From Lycocorax pyrrhopterus obiensis (Eukaryota > Chordata > Aves > Passeriformes > Paradisaeidae), in assembly GCA_014706295.1 (NCBI GenBank), contig JACSVZ010000007.1:43724975-43788974 (forward strand): DNA of 64,000 nt, given 5' to 3'. The position numbers and the translations under genes were made by a program. Below, piece by piece: positions 37,341 through 50,000 of the stretch. Numbering within the stretch: the first letter of the stretch is position 1; the number at the start of each line of letters is the position of its first letter. A model generated the notes under the pieces. That model saw only the letters and a program-made list of their open reading frames with translations. It was not told the origin of the DNA and ran no database searches.

Positions 37341-40300
37341 AGACACAATTGCCTTATCACCATCACTGAACTAGGTATATAGCTCTTTTCAAAGACCCAG
37401 GCTGGGTAGCTGCTCCTCTTCCCGCCATTTTCTACTGGTAAACAACAACCCACTTACTGTGTCCTGTTTTGAAGATCCCTCTCTTAGATGACTAGTTCTG
37501 TGTTTCCAAAACTTTTCAGCATATCTCTGTTTATTGCACAGTTGCCGAGGTTCTTCACTGAGACAACCCATGAAGATGTGAGCATGAATGGGCTTTAGCT
37601 TTCCCAGCCCTGGTGTTGCAGAAAAGGACTAGTGAGGAGCAATGTCAATGCTGGTTTCTTTTCCAGACATTTCTCTGTGCTTCTTGTCTGGGAGGGAGGG
37701 CAGACATGCTGGTCTCTTCTGCCGTTGCTGTGCCAGGCTGTTTTTCTTCCGCAAAAAGTAAGAACATACTGATCAGACAGTTTGGTAATAATGATTAAAA
37801 GACAAATATCCTTCCTGTCAATTCCATAGTGAAAGTATCTTCAATCATAAGATGGTGATGACTCCCAAGGAAGGCAAAGACACATGAATTATAACTAATG
37901 AATGTGACTTGACACTTAGAGCCAAAGCTAAGCATGTTACTTCTATGGAGATGCAGTTTTTAATGCTATCTGTCTGTAAGGCATGTGCAAGATCACAAAG
38001 TTCTGTCAAGGACCCTGTGAGAACATAAGGTCACATGCAGCTGTTGCCATTTTATCATCCATCCTCCCTAGCTGCCAAGGTTGGCACTGGCTCTCTGGAA
38101 GATGTTTCTCATATGGTAGAACAAATCACTGCCTTTCCCTTCCCAAATGCAAGTGGTAACAAAGAAATGGAACAGCAACTAGACTTGCCTTCCAGCTGCC
38201 AGCCTCACCGGATCTTCTTGGGTTAGTAGAGATACTAGCATGAGAAGAAAGTCTATTGCCTGCTGTTCAGCCCTCTGGATGGGACACTGGCTGAGCTCTG
38301 AGAGCACATTTGCAAGGTGGTAAAGAAGTATTGCAACAGGGGTGTCGTGATAAGTGAAGGAGGTTGGGGTGCAAGGTCTTGGCTGATTCTTACTCTTTAT
38401 TGGTGGAAGTTTCCCCACAGTAGCAACATTTGTTGGGTTATTTAAGCAGAAAATAATCAGAATCTCTTATTCAATTTGGTAAAACACTGCCTTATGCATA
38501 GTAAGCTCTCACACTCTGTTTTCAGACAATACACACTGCACAGTGCTGTACCTCCTGTCTGTCCCCAAACAGTTCCCAATAACCTCATTTCTCTGGAGTG
38601 CCTGTTCACTTTGTCTTTCACACATCAGCAAATACAGGATTTTCAAGGAAAATTTTCAGTAAATGTTGGTCTGCAGGGATTTGATGCTTATAATTTGCAT
38701 GAGAGAGGGAAAAGAGCACACACAAGAGATTATGTTGGACTACATATAGCTAAAGAAAAGCTTAATTTTTAAAGGTATTAAGCTGGCTAATTCTTATTGA
38801 AAACAGGGGAAATCAACTACATAAACACCTTTAAAAATTGAGGCCATTTCAGTGTAGTAGTCAGATAAAGTTAATTAGCTAGTGTTAATTGGGCTTTTGC
38901 AGTACCAAATGGTGTGGGCAAGTGGTGGACAAAGTTCTGCTTTTTCTCATGAGGCTTACATAACTCACCTGCCTTCAGAGTGGGAGTAAAAATGAGAGAT
39001 GTTTTAGATATGCTGTAAATTGCCTGGAGACAAATCCATTTCAGCATGCTAGGATGAAGCTGCATGAGCATGCTGTTTCCTTAAATTCAATTGAAGCAGA
39101 CCCAAAAAAAAGAAAAAACAAATTTGGCACATTTACATACCTTGTAAAAACCCAGCAGGAGCCCAAACCTGTACTTCTGCCACCGAGAGCAACCTAAAGC
39201 CACTCAGCAATAATTTTCATCTACCCCTCCATGCATCTCTTTTGTCTGCCTGCTTACAGAATACAACAAAAGGACAATGTCCACACGGGTCAGAAAAATC
39301 CTGAACAAGCAGCTGGAAAAACTTTAAGACATGCTTTTCTTCAATGGCTAGTAAGCTGGGCACTATGCCTAACAGCTTTGGCTGGTGCACATGGAAAATT
39401 AAACTCACTGGAAAAGAATTATATATATACATTTAATAATGCTGCCAAAGCCTTTGTAACACTATGAAAAAATCACTCAGCATTCGGATTTCAAGAATAC
39501 TTACATAAAGTGTTAAAACACAGAACAAAAAACCAGGACTGAATCACACCACAGAAACAGAAGTGGAAATGGGAGAAGTGAAGGTTCCGTAAACCATTTG
39601 TAATTGTATCTGCATGACCTCCTTTGTGCATACAGTTCCCACAGTTTTCAGTCTTATAGCCTGGCCCAGTAATTTAAAGTTGTTACTACTATTAAATGAT
39701 GTTAACAGCAAGTCGAGTGGAGAAGGAGGTAGTTGGAAGGATCACTCACAAGGTGATGAGGTCCCCCTTCTGAGGAACAGTTTCCAAGGGCTATTTGTAA
39801 GAGCAGATGAAGACAGAGAAGCAGAGCCTGCATGCAGTGCATAGCCATGCACCTAGTAAAGCAGCGGGTGAAGAATAGGATTTTGATTTCCAAAACCAGG
39901 AATGCTGGGCTGAGCTGTGCCAGGGCTAAGACTCTTTGTGTAACTTAAATCAAACCCTTTTGTCCACATGCATTATGCACTGGAGTTTACTCGTACTATG
40001 CAGGACACTTCCAGTAGGTCTATTTGAATTCTCTAAGTATTTGATCTCTACCACTTCTTCTACATCATACTATTATTAATTTCTGCCTGTTCTCTGAGTC
40101 ACAAACATTAATTTACATCCATGGTTCCCTCATGAGCTGATAGTATCTCCCCTGTGCAAGGATGGAAATTAAGACAAAGAGACTTGCCTGTGGTTATATA
40201 GAAAATCCATGGTTGTAAAAAGATTAGCCCTCAAAACTTCCAGACTCTCCCACTATACTCACGCCTCTGAAGTACACTGTGGTGCTGCCAGAGGTAGAAC

Positions 40301-43300
40301 ACATGCAGTCCTTCCATTAACATTCACTTCTCCAAATCAAGAGCTGGCTTGGCTAAGAAAACTTAGAACAAATGGTGTAAATGCAGGGGCTTCTAAAAAG
40401 AGAATAAAACACTTTTAACTAAGAACGAACCATTTAAAAATGGAAACTACTAGGTTTCTAACTGTTTATTTTAAATGTCCTGGGTTTATACATACTGGTA
40501 AATACACAGGCACAGGCATGCATCTGAGCATCCAAAGCAGCTTCTAATCTGTTAATCAAGCCCTCTTCTCCCATGTGCATTATGAACTAAAGCTTACTTG
40601 TACTGTGCAAGTACCCTACTCTGGCAGGACTAATCTGCCAGAGTCTAGCTTTGCCATTTGCGAACTCCTGCAGAAAATCACTGCCTGCATCTGTAATATT
40701 TTGCAATAAACAACTTTTTATACCCATTACAATAACATCAATGACAACACAATTTTATTACATGTAATTATAGGAAGTAAGACAAAATGCCATACCACAG
40801 CCCTCCTGGGTCAGTGAGAGTTGAAGTTGATTGTTATCTCTCACAGTCTACACTGAAATATGTAGTGTTGCCAAGATTTTAGATAACAAGGATATTGTTA
40901 TCTGGATAAATTGAGTCATAACTATTACAAACATTCAGAACCAACTGAAACTTCCTTTGAAGCTAATGGCAAAGCTTCCTGACAGTAAACAGGGAGTGCT
41001 CCCTTTCCATAAATCTCTAAATCTCTGCAAGTTTTGCTTTTAAAACTGTTTGGATTTTTCCTTTTTTCCCTTACCTCATGGTGTTCACTGATTTATTTTT
41101 TTAAATATTCGCCACATTATGATCATAAAGAATAACAGTGATGGTATGCACTATAAAGGCTTACTTCGTAAAAAGGAAAGTTTCTGAAGGATTGCTTCTG
41201 CTCCCTCAAAGCCTTTGTAACACAAGGATTGAGAGGATAGAAAACTCTCAAGCATCTCAAAGTTCTTTCTCTGTTCTCCTGATGTTTCTGGCCCCTGAAA
41301 AACAAAATTAATTTTAAGTGGCCATAATATCATTATTTCTTCTACAGAAACAGACTTACAAATAGATTTACAATTCTTGTTTTTCATAGCTGATTACCCT
41401 TCATAGTATTGCTTTCTCATTGACTAGTTTGCTTAGCAAAAGGGAAGAAAATAAGCTGCATATCCAGTGCATCTGGGTAAATGTAGGGCAAATCCATCAA
41501 CAGCACTGTTGCATTTAACATAAGCATGGGCTCTTGCACTTAACGTACATATCCAGGGTGAACGTATCAAACAATACTATTTAGCACCAAGACATATTGC
41601 TGCTTGAGCACTTACTACTGAAGTTAAGAAATGCTGTGCCACTGATTTCAGAGAGTGTTTGAGCAGCACTTCAATGAAATATGGTACAAACTCATCAACA
41701 AAACATATAAAGGGAAAGTATGTGCAACCCTGAAGCCAGTTCCTGATTTCCTCATATGAGTTAAAGGATTTATACTTTTGTCCTCAAATTCTCAATCAAT
41801 AGTACGACACAATGTATCCCATCTACTAAGGATCATTTCTTGCAGTGGCACCTGTGCAGCTTTGTTGAAGCTAAAATTCTTTCACGTCCTTGTCAAACAA
41901 TATGAAGTAGAACTAGTAATTTTTGTGAATAAAAGCAGTTTAGAGCTATCACTAAATGTGAAACATGGATGCAAAATGGCTGTTTTGTCCCACTTAGAGC
42001 ATTTCCCAGCTAGGTTAATGTTTTTGCTGATATTTGCATAACTGAGGGAACTCACATTTCAGGTCCAGACCTTGAAGACTCCAGAACACAAGTACAGATG
42101 TATTATTTTAATGCCATTACATGGCAACATTTGTGCTGTAGAGTCTTAACCTGAGCTTGTTATTTGTGGGGGGAGGAAAAATTGGCTTCAGCTTACATAG
42201 CAAACCACCTTGAGCTGAGTCAAACCTGGCATCTAATGGCCATTCACCCACCTCACCAGAAAAGATTTTGCAAACCAATTGGTCAATGAAAAAAACCTAC
42301 AGAACCATCTCCACTTTTATTCAGGGGATTTCTGAGCTATAAGTAATAGTCCCCATTTCCCGTCTGCTGCACAGTTTAGGCCAGCAGAGCACCAGCACTA
42401 GACCAGTAGCACCAGATACTACACATCTGCACTGCTGACAAGGTCTATATGTTCATAAAGTACCAGACAGACCTCAAGTGTCTTTAGATGCCAGGACACA
42501 AAAAGTAGAGGAGCAAGTGCTGGCTTGAAGATTATCAAAAAAAATTATGGTCACACAACCTGCAGTGGCACTACCCATTTTTGGAGGTACGATGTGCTCT
42601 TGCTCCCACCCTTTCATAAGCATCATTCAGTCTTTCGTAATGACAACAAATTAAATCACTTTCAGCGCTTCACTGCCTCGGCATTCATTGTCTCTGCATT
42701 TCTGAGCTGTAGCCCTTTGTCTGCAATGCAGATGACAATGAAGACACTGCAGCAGCCAGGAGACAGCCACAAAAACATTGAGCTCAGAGGCTTGTTAAGT
42801 GCAGAGATGTGGAAATGCATCCTCCCACAAAGTGCAGGACCACATGTATGGCTACTAAACCAAAATCTGCAGTGTAACTTTATTGAAGCAGAGGGCATGC
42901 CAGTAGGGGACCATTAGTCCCAAGCATTTCTTTATGACTTGATTTTCCTTTTGCCTTGGCCCTTGCTGGAAATAATAAAAATCCGAATTGAAGGGCTAGT
43001 GAAGGAGGGAGCTAGCATACTGCACAGATGAAGTGCTCATCAGTTTTGGGAAGGAGGGGAGAAGGGTCTGAAAGTGTCTAACATACAAAGTAAACATAGA
43101 TATGTGAGGTTTATGCTAAGAACATTTCTGTTTCTGTGCAGTTATCTCTTCCTGCCAGAATAGCCCTAAGGATTAAGATGGTTTATTGGGATCAAATGCC
43201 TTACAGATTATTATAGTGCTGACTGTTTACTCGTTCGCATTAAAATACAGATCTAGACTTATATCCCTGTATGTGCATCTCTCAATCACAAATTATTTTC

Positions 43301-43870
43301 ATTCCCTAAATGGGTCAGTCCAGATTCCTAGACCATCCTATTTTCCATCTCCAAGATAAATCTCCAAAGACATCTTGATACGCCTATGAAGGTAGGCTAT
43401 CCCTTAAAAACATTGTCAGCACACAGATCTCAGCACTTGCTGCCAGCAATTAACACAAAACTTTTGCTATAGGGTTTTTTAGGCAATGACTGGGTTAGAG
43501 GCTGAGTCATCTCATGGTTAAAGTAGCTGAGGGTTGGGAGGGAAGGAAATCTAGAGTCTGGAACATACTTTTCTGCAGGAATGTCAACTGTGCTTTTAGA
43601 AGTATGAGACTTTGAGGCCATTTAATTTGTCTGGTGTATAAAATAAATGCCTTTTACCAAGAGGATGGGGAAAAAAGTACAAGCCAGCCTCTTGCTGTCA
43701 GCAGTTAAATTTCCCTTTAAAACAGAGCTGAGGTTCTGCAACCTCAGCTGGCCTCAGCCATCTCTATGTTCTTCCTGAGCCTGATGTGCAGAGCCAACCA
43801 TCTCCCACAACTAGATACCTTACAGAGCCCAGTCTGGTAAGTGTGGTCTGAATTCAGATGAACTGACACA
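37341..43870. other. Intergenic sequence
   Basis: No recognised gene, RNA or repeat family. Short open frames in both strands lack family features and mostly lack an ATG start. Confidence 0.55.
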
Positions 43871-44170
43871 GTTTTGTCCTATCCTGTCACTGAAAAGAGC
43901 CTTGCTCCATCTTCTTTACACCCTCCCCTCGGGTATTTATGTGTATTGAGAAGAACAGGACTAGACCCAGCAGTGACCCCAAGGATTCCCCTGCTGCTGG
44001 CCACTGGCCTCTGACTAGACTTCATAGCACTGATCACCATCCTCTGCATACAGACGTTAAGCCAGTATTCAATCTGCCTCACTGTCTGCTTATCAAGCCC
44101 ATAGCTTCAAAGCTAGTGTTTTAAGTACCTTAAATGTGAGAATGCCACTCATGGTGCCCGATTCTTGCAC
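43871..44170 (-). mobile_element. CR1 LINE internal fragment, minus orientation
   Basis: Contains reversed CR1 text: 'GAAAAGAGCCTTGCTCCATC', 'TTTACACCCTCCCCTCGGGT', 'GACCCAGCAGTGACCCCAAG', 'TGATCACCATCCTCTGCATA' and 'TATTCAATCTGCCTCACTGT'. No terminal tail remains, so it is truncated at both ends. The boundaries are approximate because the divergence is high. Confidence 0.82.
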
Positions 44171-46920
44171 TGGTGCCTGATGATTCCCATGTTTAGGAAG
44201 CTGTTGACATGGCTTTGTTGATAACATGTTGCTCTAGTATCTGGTCTTTACTCCCTGGATTGTTCTGCGTTTTATCCAGAAAATATATGATGTAAGAAAT
44301 TTCTGTAGGTCAGGAATTGGAGATTAGGTCCTCTCACAGATATTTCAGTGGCCTCAGATTTTTTTTTTCCAGTCTTTGCTCCACAGTAGTTTTGCTACCA
44401 AATGAAGGATAGCAAATATGTCCACTTGCTTAGAAGGCAGTACAGTGATTCAGGTGCAAGAAGTATGGGTTTCCAGGTATCCCTCAAGCAAGAGAGACTT
44501 TAGCATTCTGCTAAATCATAAGCTAATCTCTGCAGGGTTTGCCTTGGTGAGTATTTTATCCAGAAATCAGGACACTTGTGTTGAAATTAACTTAATAACT
44601 CAAGAATCTTAAGTTTGCATAAGTCAATAAACACAGGCAGAAACAGAACACCTCATCCCTGCCTGAAGCCAAGAAAAACCTCGTCCCTGCCTGAAGCCAT
44701 GGTGTCCAAGTAAGAGGGTAATGATGCATACTGTAAGCCATATAAACTGATCTGCCTTGACACACCCCACCCAGGACCTCAGCACCTGTTTAACATAACA
44801 GCCCTGTGAATGCTGGCATGAGCTGTTTATTTGCATCTCCATATAAGACATAGGCAAGGGTTCAGGATAAGGACTAAATCCTGTCTGAATGTGCTTTAGG
44901 TGCTAGAAAAGCACAAGCTAGTCTCACAAGTTTTCCATCATATCAAACGTGAGCTAAGAAACAAGTAAGGTTCCTGACAGCTAAAGGCCCAGAGGTGGGC
45001 TCACAGGAGCAGGTTGAAATAGTGGCTTTTTACTCCAGACATCTTCCAAAACAAGTTTGGTGTGAAGCTTTTCTAAGTAATACCTGACAGTTGGATGCAG
45101 AAAAGTAGGAAGCCTTCCAAGTGAAGGTGATTAGGGAAAAAATGTAATTTGTACAAAGATAATTTAGTCAAGGCACTGAGTGAAATAGTTCTGCAGTAAA
45201 CGAATGCGCCTTCAGAATGTTAATAGATGTTTTTGTCTGGGTCTCAAGTCTCACAAAGACAGTGAACTTTAACGATGTAATAGGAAGATGTTTGAGGGGT
45301 GGGGGATGGGTTCGTTTCTTCTGTTTTCTTTCACGTATAGATACTGCAGCTAGAATCAACACGTGACACTAACACTAGATTTCTCTAGACTGGTGAAAGG
45401 ATGAGGGGCAGCAAGTCACCTGGGACAAATTTTTTCTGATCAAGTGCTGTTTCAGGGTTTCTCAGCCTTAGAATAATAACAACCAGGTTACTAGTATCCA
45501 CCTAATCATATGTTTCTCTTGCACATCTCAGAGAGTGAACTGGGCCCCGCACGCAGTGCCATCTTGCAGGTATTATGTTCGTGACACAGGGCACTATCCA
45601 CTGCAGCTGAGCTGAGATTCACTAAGTAACACTTCCTAAGTAGTTAAAAGTTTATGAAGACTTTCTCAGTGCTCTTGGGTTAGCTCTGACTTTGTCAAAG
45701 TCTTCTCTTATAGAATATTTGGATGAATAAATATTTTTCAGTAATATAACAGCTCTGTAAAAGTATTCTGGAAGTATCCAAGCAACTACGCATCAAATTG
45801 TCTGATCTGATTACACTTATCAACCCCGCAGAAAGAGCAGTCTTTTTTAGTGTCTTTACCAGAAACTGGACTCAGGTGCTCAAATTTGGTTTTCTGCTTT
45901 TGAGGTAGACATCTCAAACCTCACAAAATACAAATCTTTTTGAACAGACAAGCTTGGTATCAGGCTTCAAATTCCAGTTTACAAATATGGACTGCACCAA
46001 GAAATTGTAACAAGAAATTATGAAAGTAGCAATGAAGGTCTGACATCAAAATAACAATGGATTCAATTCATACAGTTGAGCCCCAAAAGTTATGATGTGG
46101 AGCATCATCTACAGGGACAAATCATAATGGATGTAATCCACTTGAAAATTTTGAAGTGTTTGAGAAAAGATGACAGAATCATATGAGGAAGCAGTGACAT
46201 TAAAAAAATGGGGGTTTGTGCATTCTTGCAGTTAGATAACATCAGAAGCCTGTCTAGATGCAAATCTGTGATCTACAGATTTTGTCCATATACTTTACTC
46301 CTAGATAAATATTTCATATTCATTTTTTATTTGCTTGTAATAAGCAGATGCAGTTATTCCAAAATTAATATGAAGTCAATTAACATAATTGAAGGCAGAG
46401 ATTTAACCAGGAAGAGCTGTTCATAATTAAAGGTATATTTTACTTTAATACATATATACTTTTCTTACTTCTGAATTGATCCTCAAAGGATCTGCAATCT
46501 CATCTATAAAACAGATCAAAAATTACTAGGAGAAAGGAATCAGGAAATAATTGGCAATAAAAGACAAGTTTAAAAAGCTCCCAAGTTTTTGGTAGGCTAT
46601 TTATGAACTGAAGGATTGATAAAATAGATCTCAAAATCATTCACCATTAGTTATTCAGCCTACTTCAGACTTGTTTTACTAGGGTTAGGAGGTACTGCAA
46701 ATTCTAAACCTGCCACTTTGTCTCCTGTGATTTATTAGACACCCATTGTTTTTAGGGGTTAGGATGCAGCTGCAAGGCGATGATTCAATGCAAAGTAAAT
46801 AGCTCACGTCATCCTCATCAAATTAGTGCAATGCAACATTATGCAAAATTAACTACTTGAAACCATCATGTTAGCTCATTTTAACAGGGACAGGTACGCT
46901 CTGCATCTCCACACATCTCT
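44171..46920. other. Intergenic sequence
   Basis: Apart from the small tandem repeat at 44.65 kb I see nothing to annotate here. Confidence 0.55.
44651..44699. repeat. Two-copy tandem repeat, 28-bp period
   Basis: CCTCATCCCTGCCTGAAGCCA at 44,651 recurs as CCTCGTCCCTGCCTGAAGCCA at 44,679 with one mismatch over 21 bp. A small local duplication with no visible function. Confidence 0.85.
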
Positions 46921-46928
46921 TTTATGCT

Positions 46929-46960
46929 GGGGATTCGGGAAGGGGGGGTGAGGGTGGGGG
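46929..46960 (+). repeat. G-run cluster, potential G-quadruplex
   Basis: GGGG, GGG, a 7-nt G run, GGG and a 5-nt G run are separated by loops of 1-4 nt, meeting the usual four-run G-quadruplex pattern. It stands out in an AT-rich neighbourhood and lies about 30 nt upstream of an exon-like block. Confidence 0.75.
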
Positions 46961-46987
46961 TCACAAATGGCTCTTTCTTTTTGACAG

Positions 46988-47079
46988 TCCCAGCCCTTAC
47001 CTGGGAGCCCTGCACTACCAGGGTATTTATGCTTCCCACGGGAGCAGAGGATGGAGCCACATCACCTCCTGTCCTGCTG
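46988..47079 (+). other. Exon-like block of unknown identity
   Basis: CTTTCTTTTTGACAG precedes it and GTGAGG follows it, giving a 92-bp candidate internal exon. It is GC-rich compared with its flanks, and all three + strand frames are open across it. I do not recognise the encoded peptides. It may be a noncoding RNA exon, a relic, or chance. Confidence 0.25.
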
Positions 47080-50000
47080 GTGAGGTTGCAGCCAGCACCA
47101 GGGGAAAGCACAATCAGGCTGCAAGTTGGCAAGCCACCTAAAACGGCTCCTTAATTAGGTCTCTTCTTCTAACTGCTAACATAAAAAATATTAAATTATT
47201 ATAACAGATGATGTATGCTTTTACATTAAAACTTTTTTAATTGGTTTACTTTGTTTTTACATTATAATATCACCAGACCCTAAAAACTATTCAAGATTAA
47301 CATTTCTAAAGCCTTGGAAAGCACAAAAATGATCAAATGATTGTAGGAAACAGTGTAGATCTGCAGAATAAAATAAGTTTAACATTTTCAGTTAGTAAAC
47401 CTGGACATGACCAAGACAAAGAAATAACACTTTGCAGAAATTAAATAATTTTTAAATATTTATCTATATAAATATATTATTTATATCAATATATTATTTA
47501 TTTATAGTAAAAAATAAGTCAAATTAAACTTCTCACAAAGCCAAACTTTGCATAATTCTTATACTTCTAAATATTGATACTAGCAAAAAATATTAGTAAA
47601 ATTTCTTCTGATTACAAAACATTTTTCTAAATTTTTTTTCTCTACAATATGAGATTTACGTATACATTTGTACACCGTGTCCATCGGTTAGTTATTTCAT
47701 CTACATAGTACGCTTTAATCTAGAACTTAAAAATTGTATTTCATACATTCTCCAAGAAAACGTGGTTATGTCAAACTTTTCAAAACTCAAGGAGACTTCA
47801 CTAATGGCATATAAAGACCCTTGCAACCAACACACATCCTTTATCTCGTTTACAAACATTTTGTGCACTGCAAGGTTTAATTGCCAACATTGTTCCATTA
47901 CTAGAAACCATGTTTCCTTCACATATCAAAGCTAACCACTATACACTTACATTATAATTCAAATTCTCTTATAATTGCTTCAGAATCTAACAGAGCTTTA
48001 GTAACAAAAATTATAATTGGTTTCAACAAAACTTATAATTGCTTTCTACCCTTCTTATTTTAAGAAGTCTTCTCTAAGAAGTTTATAAACAGCAAGTTCA
48101 GTACTGCCACACAGATCACTGCCTTGGAGTCTAGAGCCAGAAAAGCCTAATAAGTCATCACTACTGCCTTATATGTGTGTGTGCTTATGTGAGCATATAA
48201 ACATAGTGTAGGTATATCTGTATATAGAATGTCACAGCATTTCCCCCTCTGCTGCCCCTTTCTGCCCACCAGCTTGTGTAAAACTGGAGCAATTTCTCTA
48301 GAAAGGTGCCAGCCCTCATATGAAGACTTGCTAGAGAGTCTCTTTGTGTCTGATTAGTCTGTCTTCAAGCTTAATCATCTGGTTTATAACCAGTTTGGAT
48401 GTGCCTGGTCTTAAGTCCTCTCTCTGCTAAATAAAAGGCTCTTTTGGTATATGGTATTTTCTCTTTAGGAAGATATTTATTCACTCTTTCCAAGCTTCCT
48501 CTAAAGCCTTTTAATAATCCAAACATGCTGACTTTGTAGCTTTTTCGCTGCAGGATGTTTTTTCCTACTTTCAAACCAATTTTGCAGTTCTTTTCTATCC
48601 CTTTCCACAATTTAACGTTAGGAAAAAAATACTGGATATAGAGACCGAGTGTACAGGTCCACTGCCAGTCTTCAGCATCTTATCAGAAGATGAAACTACC
48701 ACCCCTATTTCAACTCATATTTCACTCTTCACATGTGAAAAGAACAAAAGCAATTGCTGCTAAAATGTTCTCCCAAAGGCCTTTAAAATTACATTCCATT
48801 ACCATGATATATGATTTCCCTGTGCTCTATAGGGTGGGATAATCATGGAAACATAGAGCATTAGCAATAGCCCTATCTCTTCCCCTCTTCCTAACAGCAC
48901 TCTGCACATGAAGTTTTTAACTTTGTTAGAGGATTTTGAAGTATGCTCCAAGGGTTTTTCTAGAACATCACGTGATCCAGATGCTCTGTGCATTACTCTA
49001 GGCTAAATGTCTATTTTACAGTCACCTGCAATCTTAAGGAACTGAATTCAGTGGTGCAGGCACATCTTTCCAATCCTATTTACCCATGGCTTCAGCTGAA
49101 GACAAGTGTTTACCCAAAACAATCAGCCCTGCCACAGCTTGAAAGGGAGAGTGCTGAAAGCTAAATCACCAGCTTCAAAACCAGTTAAAGATAAGTTTAC
49201 ACTAACATTTATTTTTATCTCTATTACACATAATGTAACATAACTATAACATTAACATTAGCCTTCACTGTATATTTTTAAAATACATTTATTGAAGCAA
49301 TTAAAATTGCATTTAACCAGACAAGCATGGGCCTCATCTCACCATTGCCATAGCAACACAAAAGAGCAGTAAAAGGAGTGGAAGGCTCTCACCCTCAATA
49401 AATGACATGACACAGAAGGGATAAGCCAAAGGATTCACTCTCACCTCACACAAGTGAAGGCGAGGATGATTTGAGTAGCAGGCAAGAAGGGAGGGGATAG
49501 ATTAGTTTAGAACATATATCTAGACTGAGCTGAACTTTCTTCACTCCTCACATTTACAAGCCCCAAAAAACACTGCCTCAAGAAACAGAAAGGAGAATAA
49601 CCCCGTGGATTGCACCTGACTGAGAGTTGCCTCCAACAAGCAGATTTACAAGCTGCAGCTTCCCTGTCTCACGTTCCACCACCACAAATATCTGGTTGCT
49701 CCTATCATGCCAATGCACCGTGTGTTGCTGAGAGTTGGGGTTAACAGTGTCAGTTTTGCATTACAGCATTTTCAAGACACAGTGTACATGGCTAATTCAC
49801 TGTCAGTTATTTTCAAACATAACATCTGCTCTTGGTTTATCTCTCCAGACAAAAGCTAAGGTCACAATTGCAATAATGTGTTTTTTATTGTTCCTGTAAA
49901 GAACTGGGGCTTTACTCTTAATTACTTCGGGTGTGTTCTTGTGAAGCACAAATATTGAGAAAACTTTACATAAGGTGAGTCAGAAAATTATAAACCAAGA

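Noticed and set aside
42525..42917. 130-codon + strand frame
   Set aside because: No family resemblance, no promoter or splice signals noticed, and an overlapping antisense frame of similar quality.
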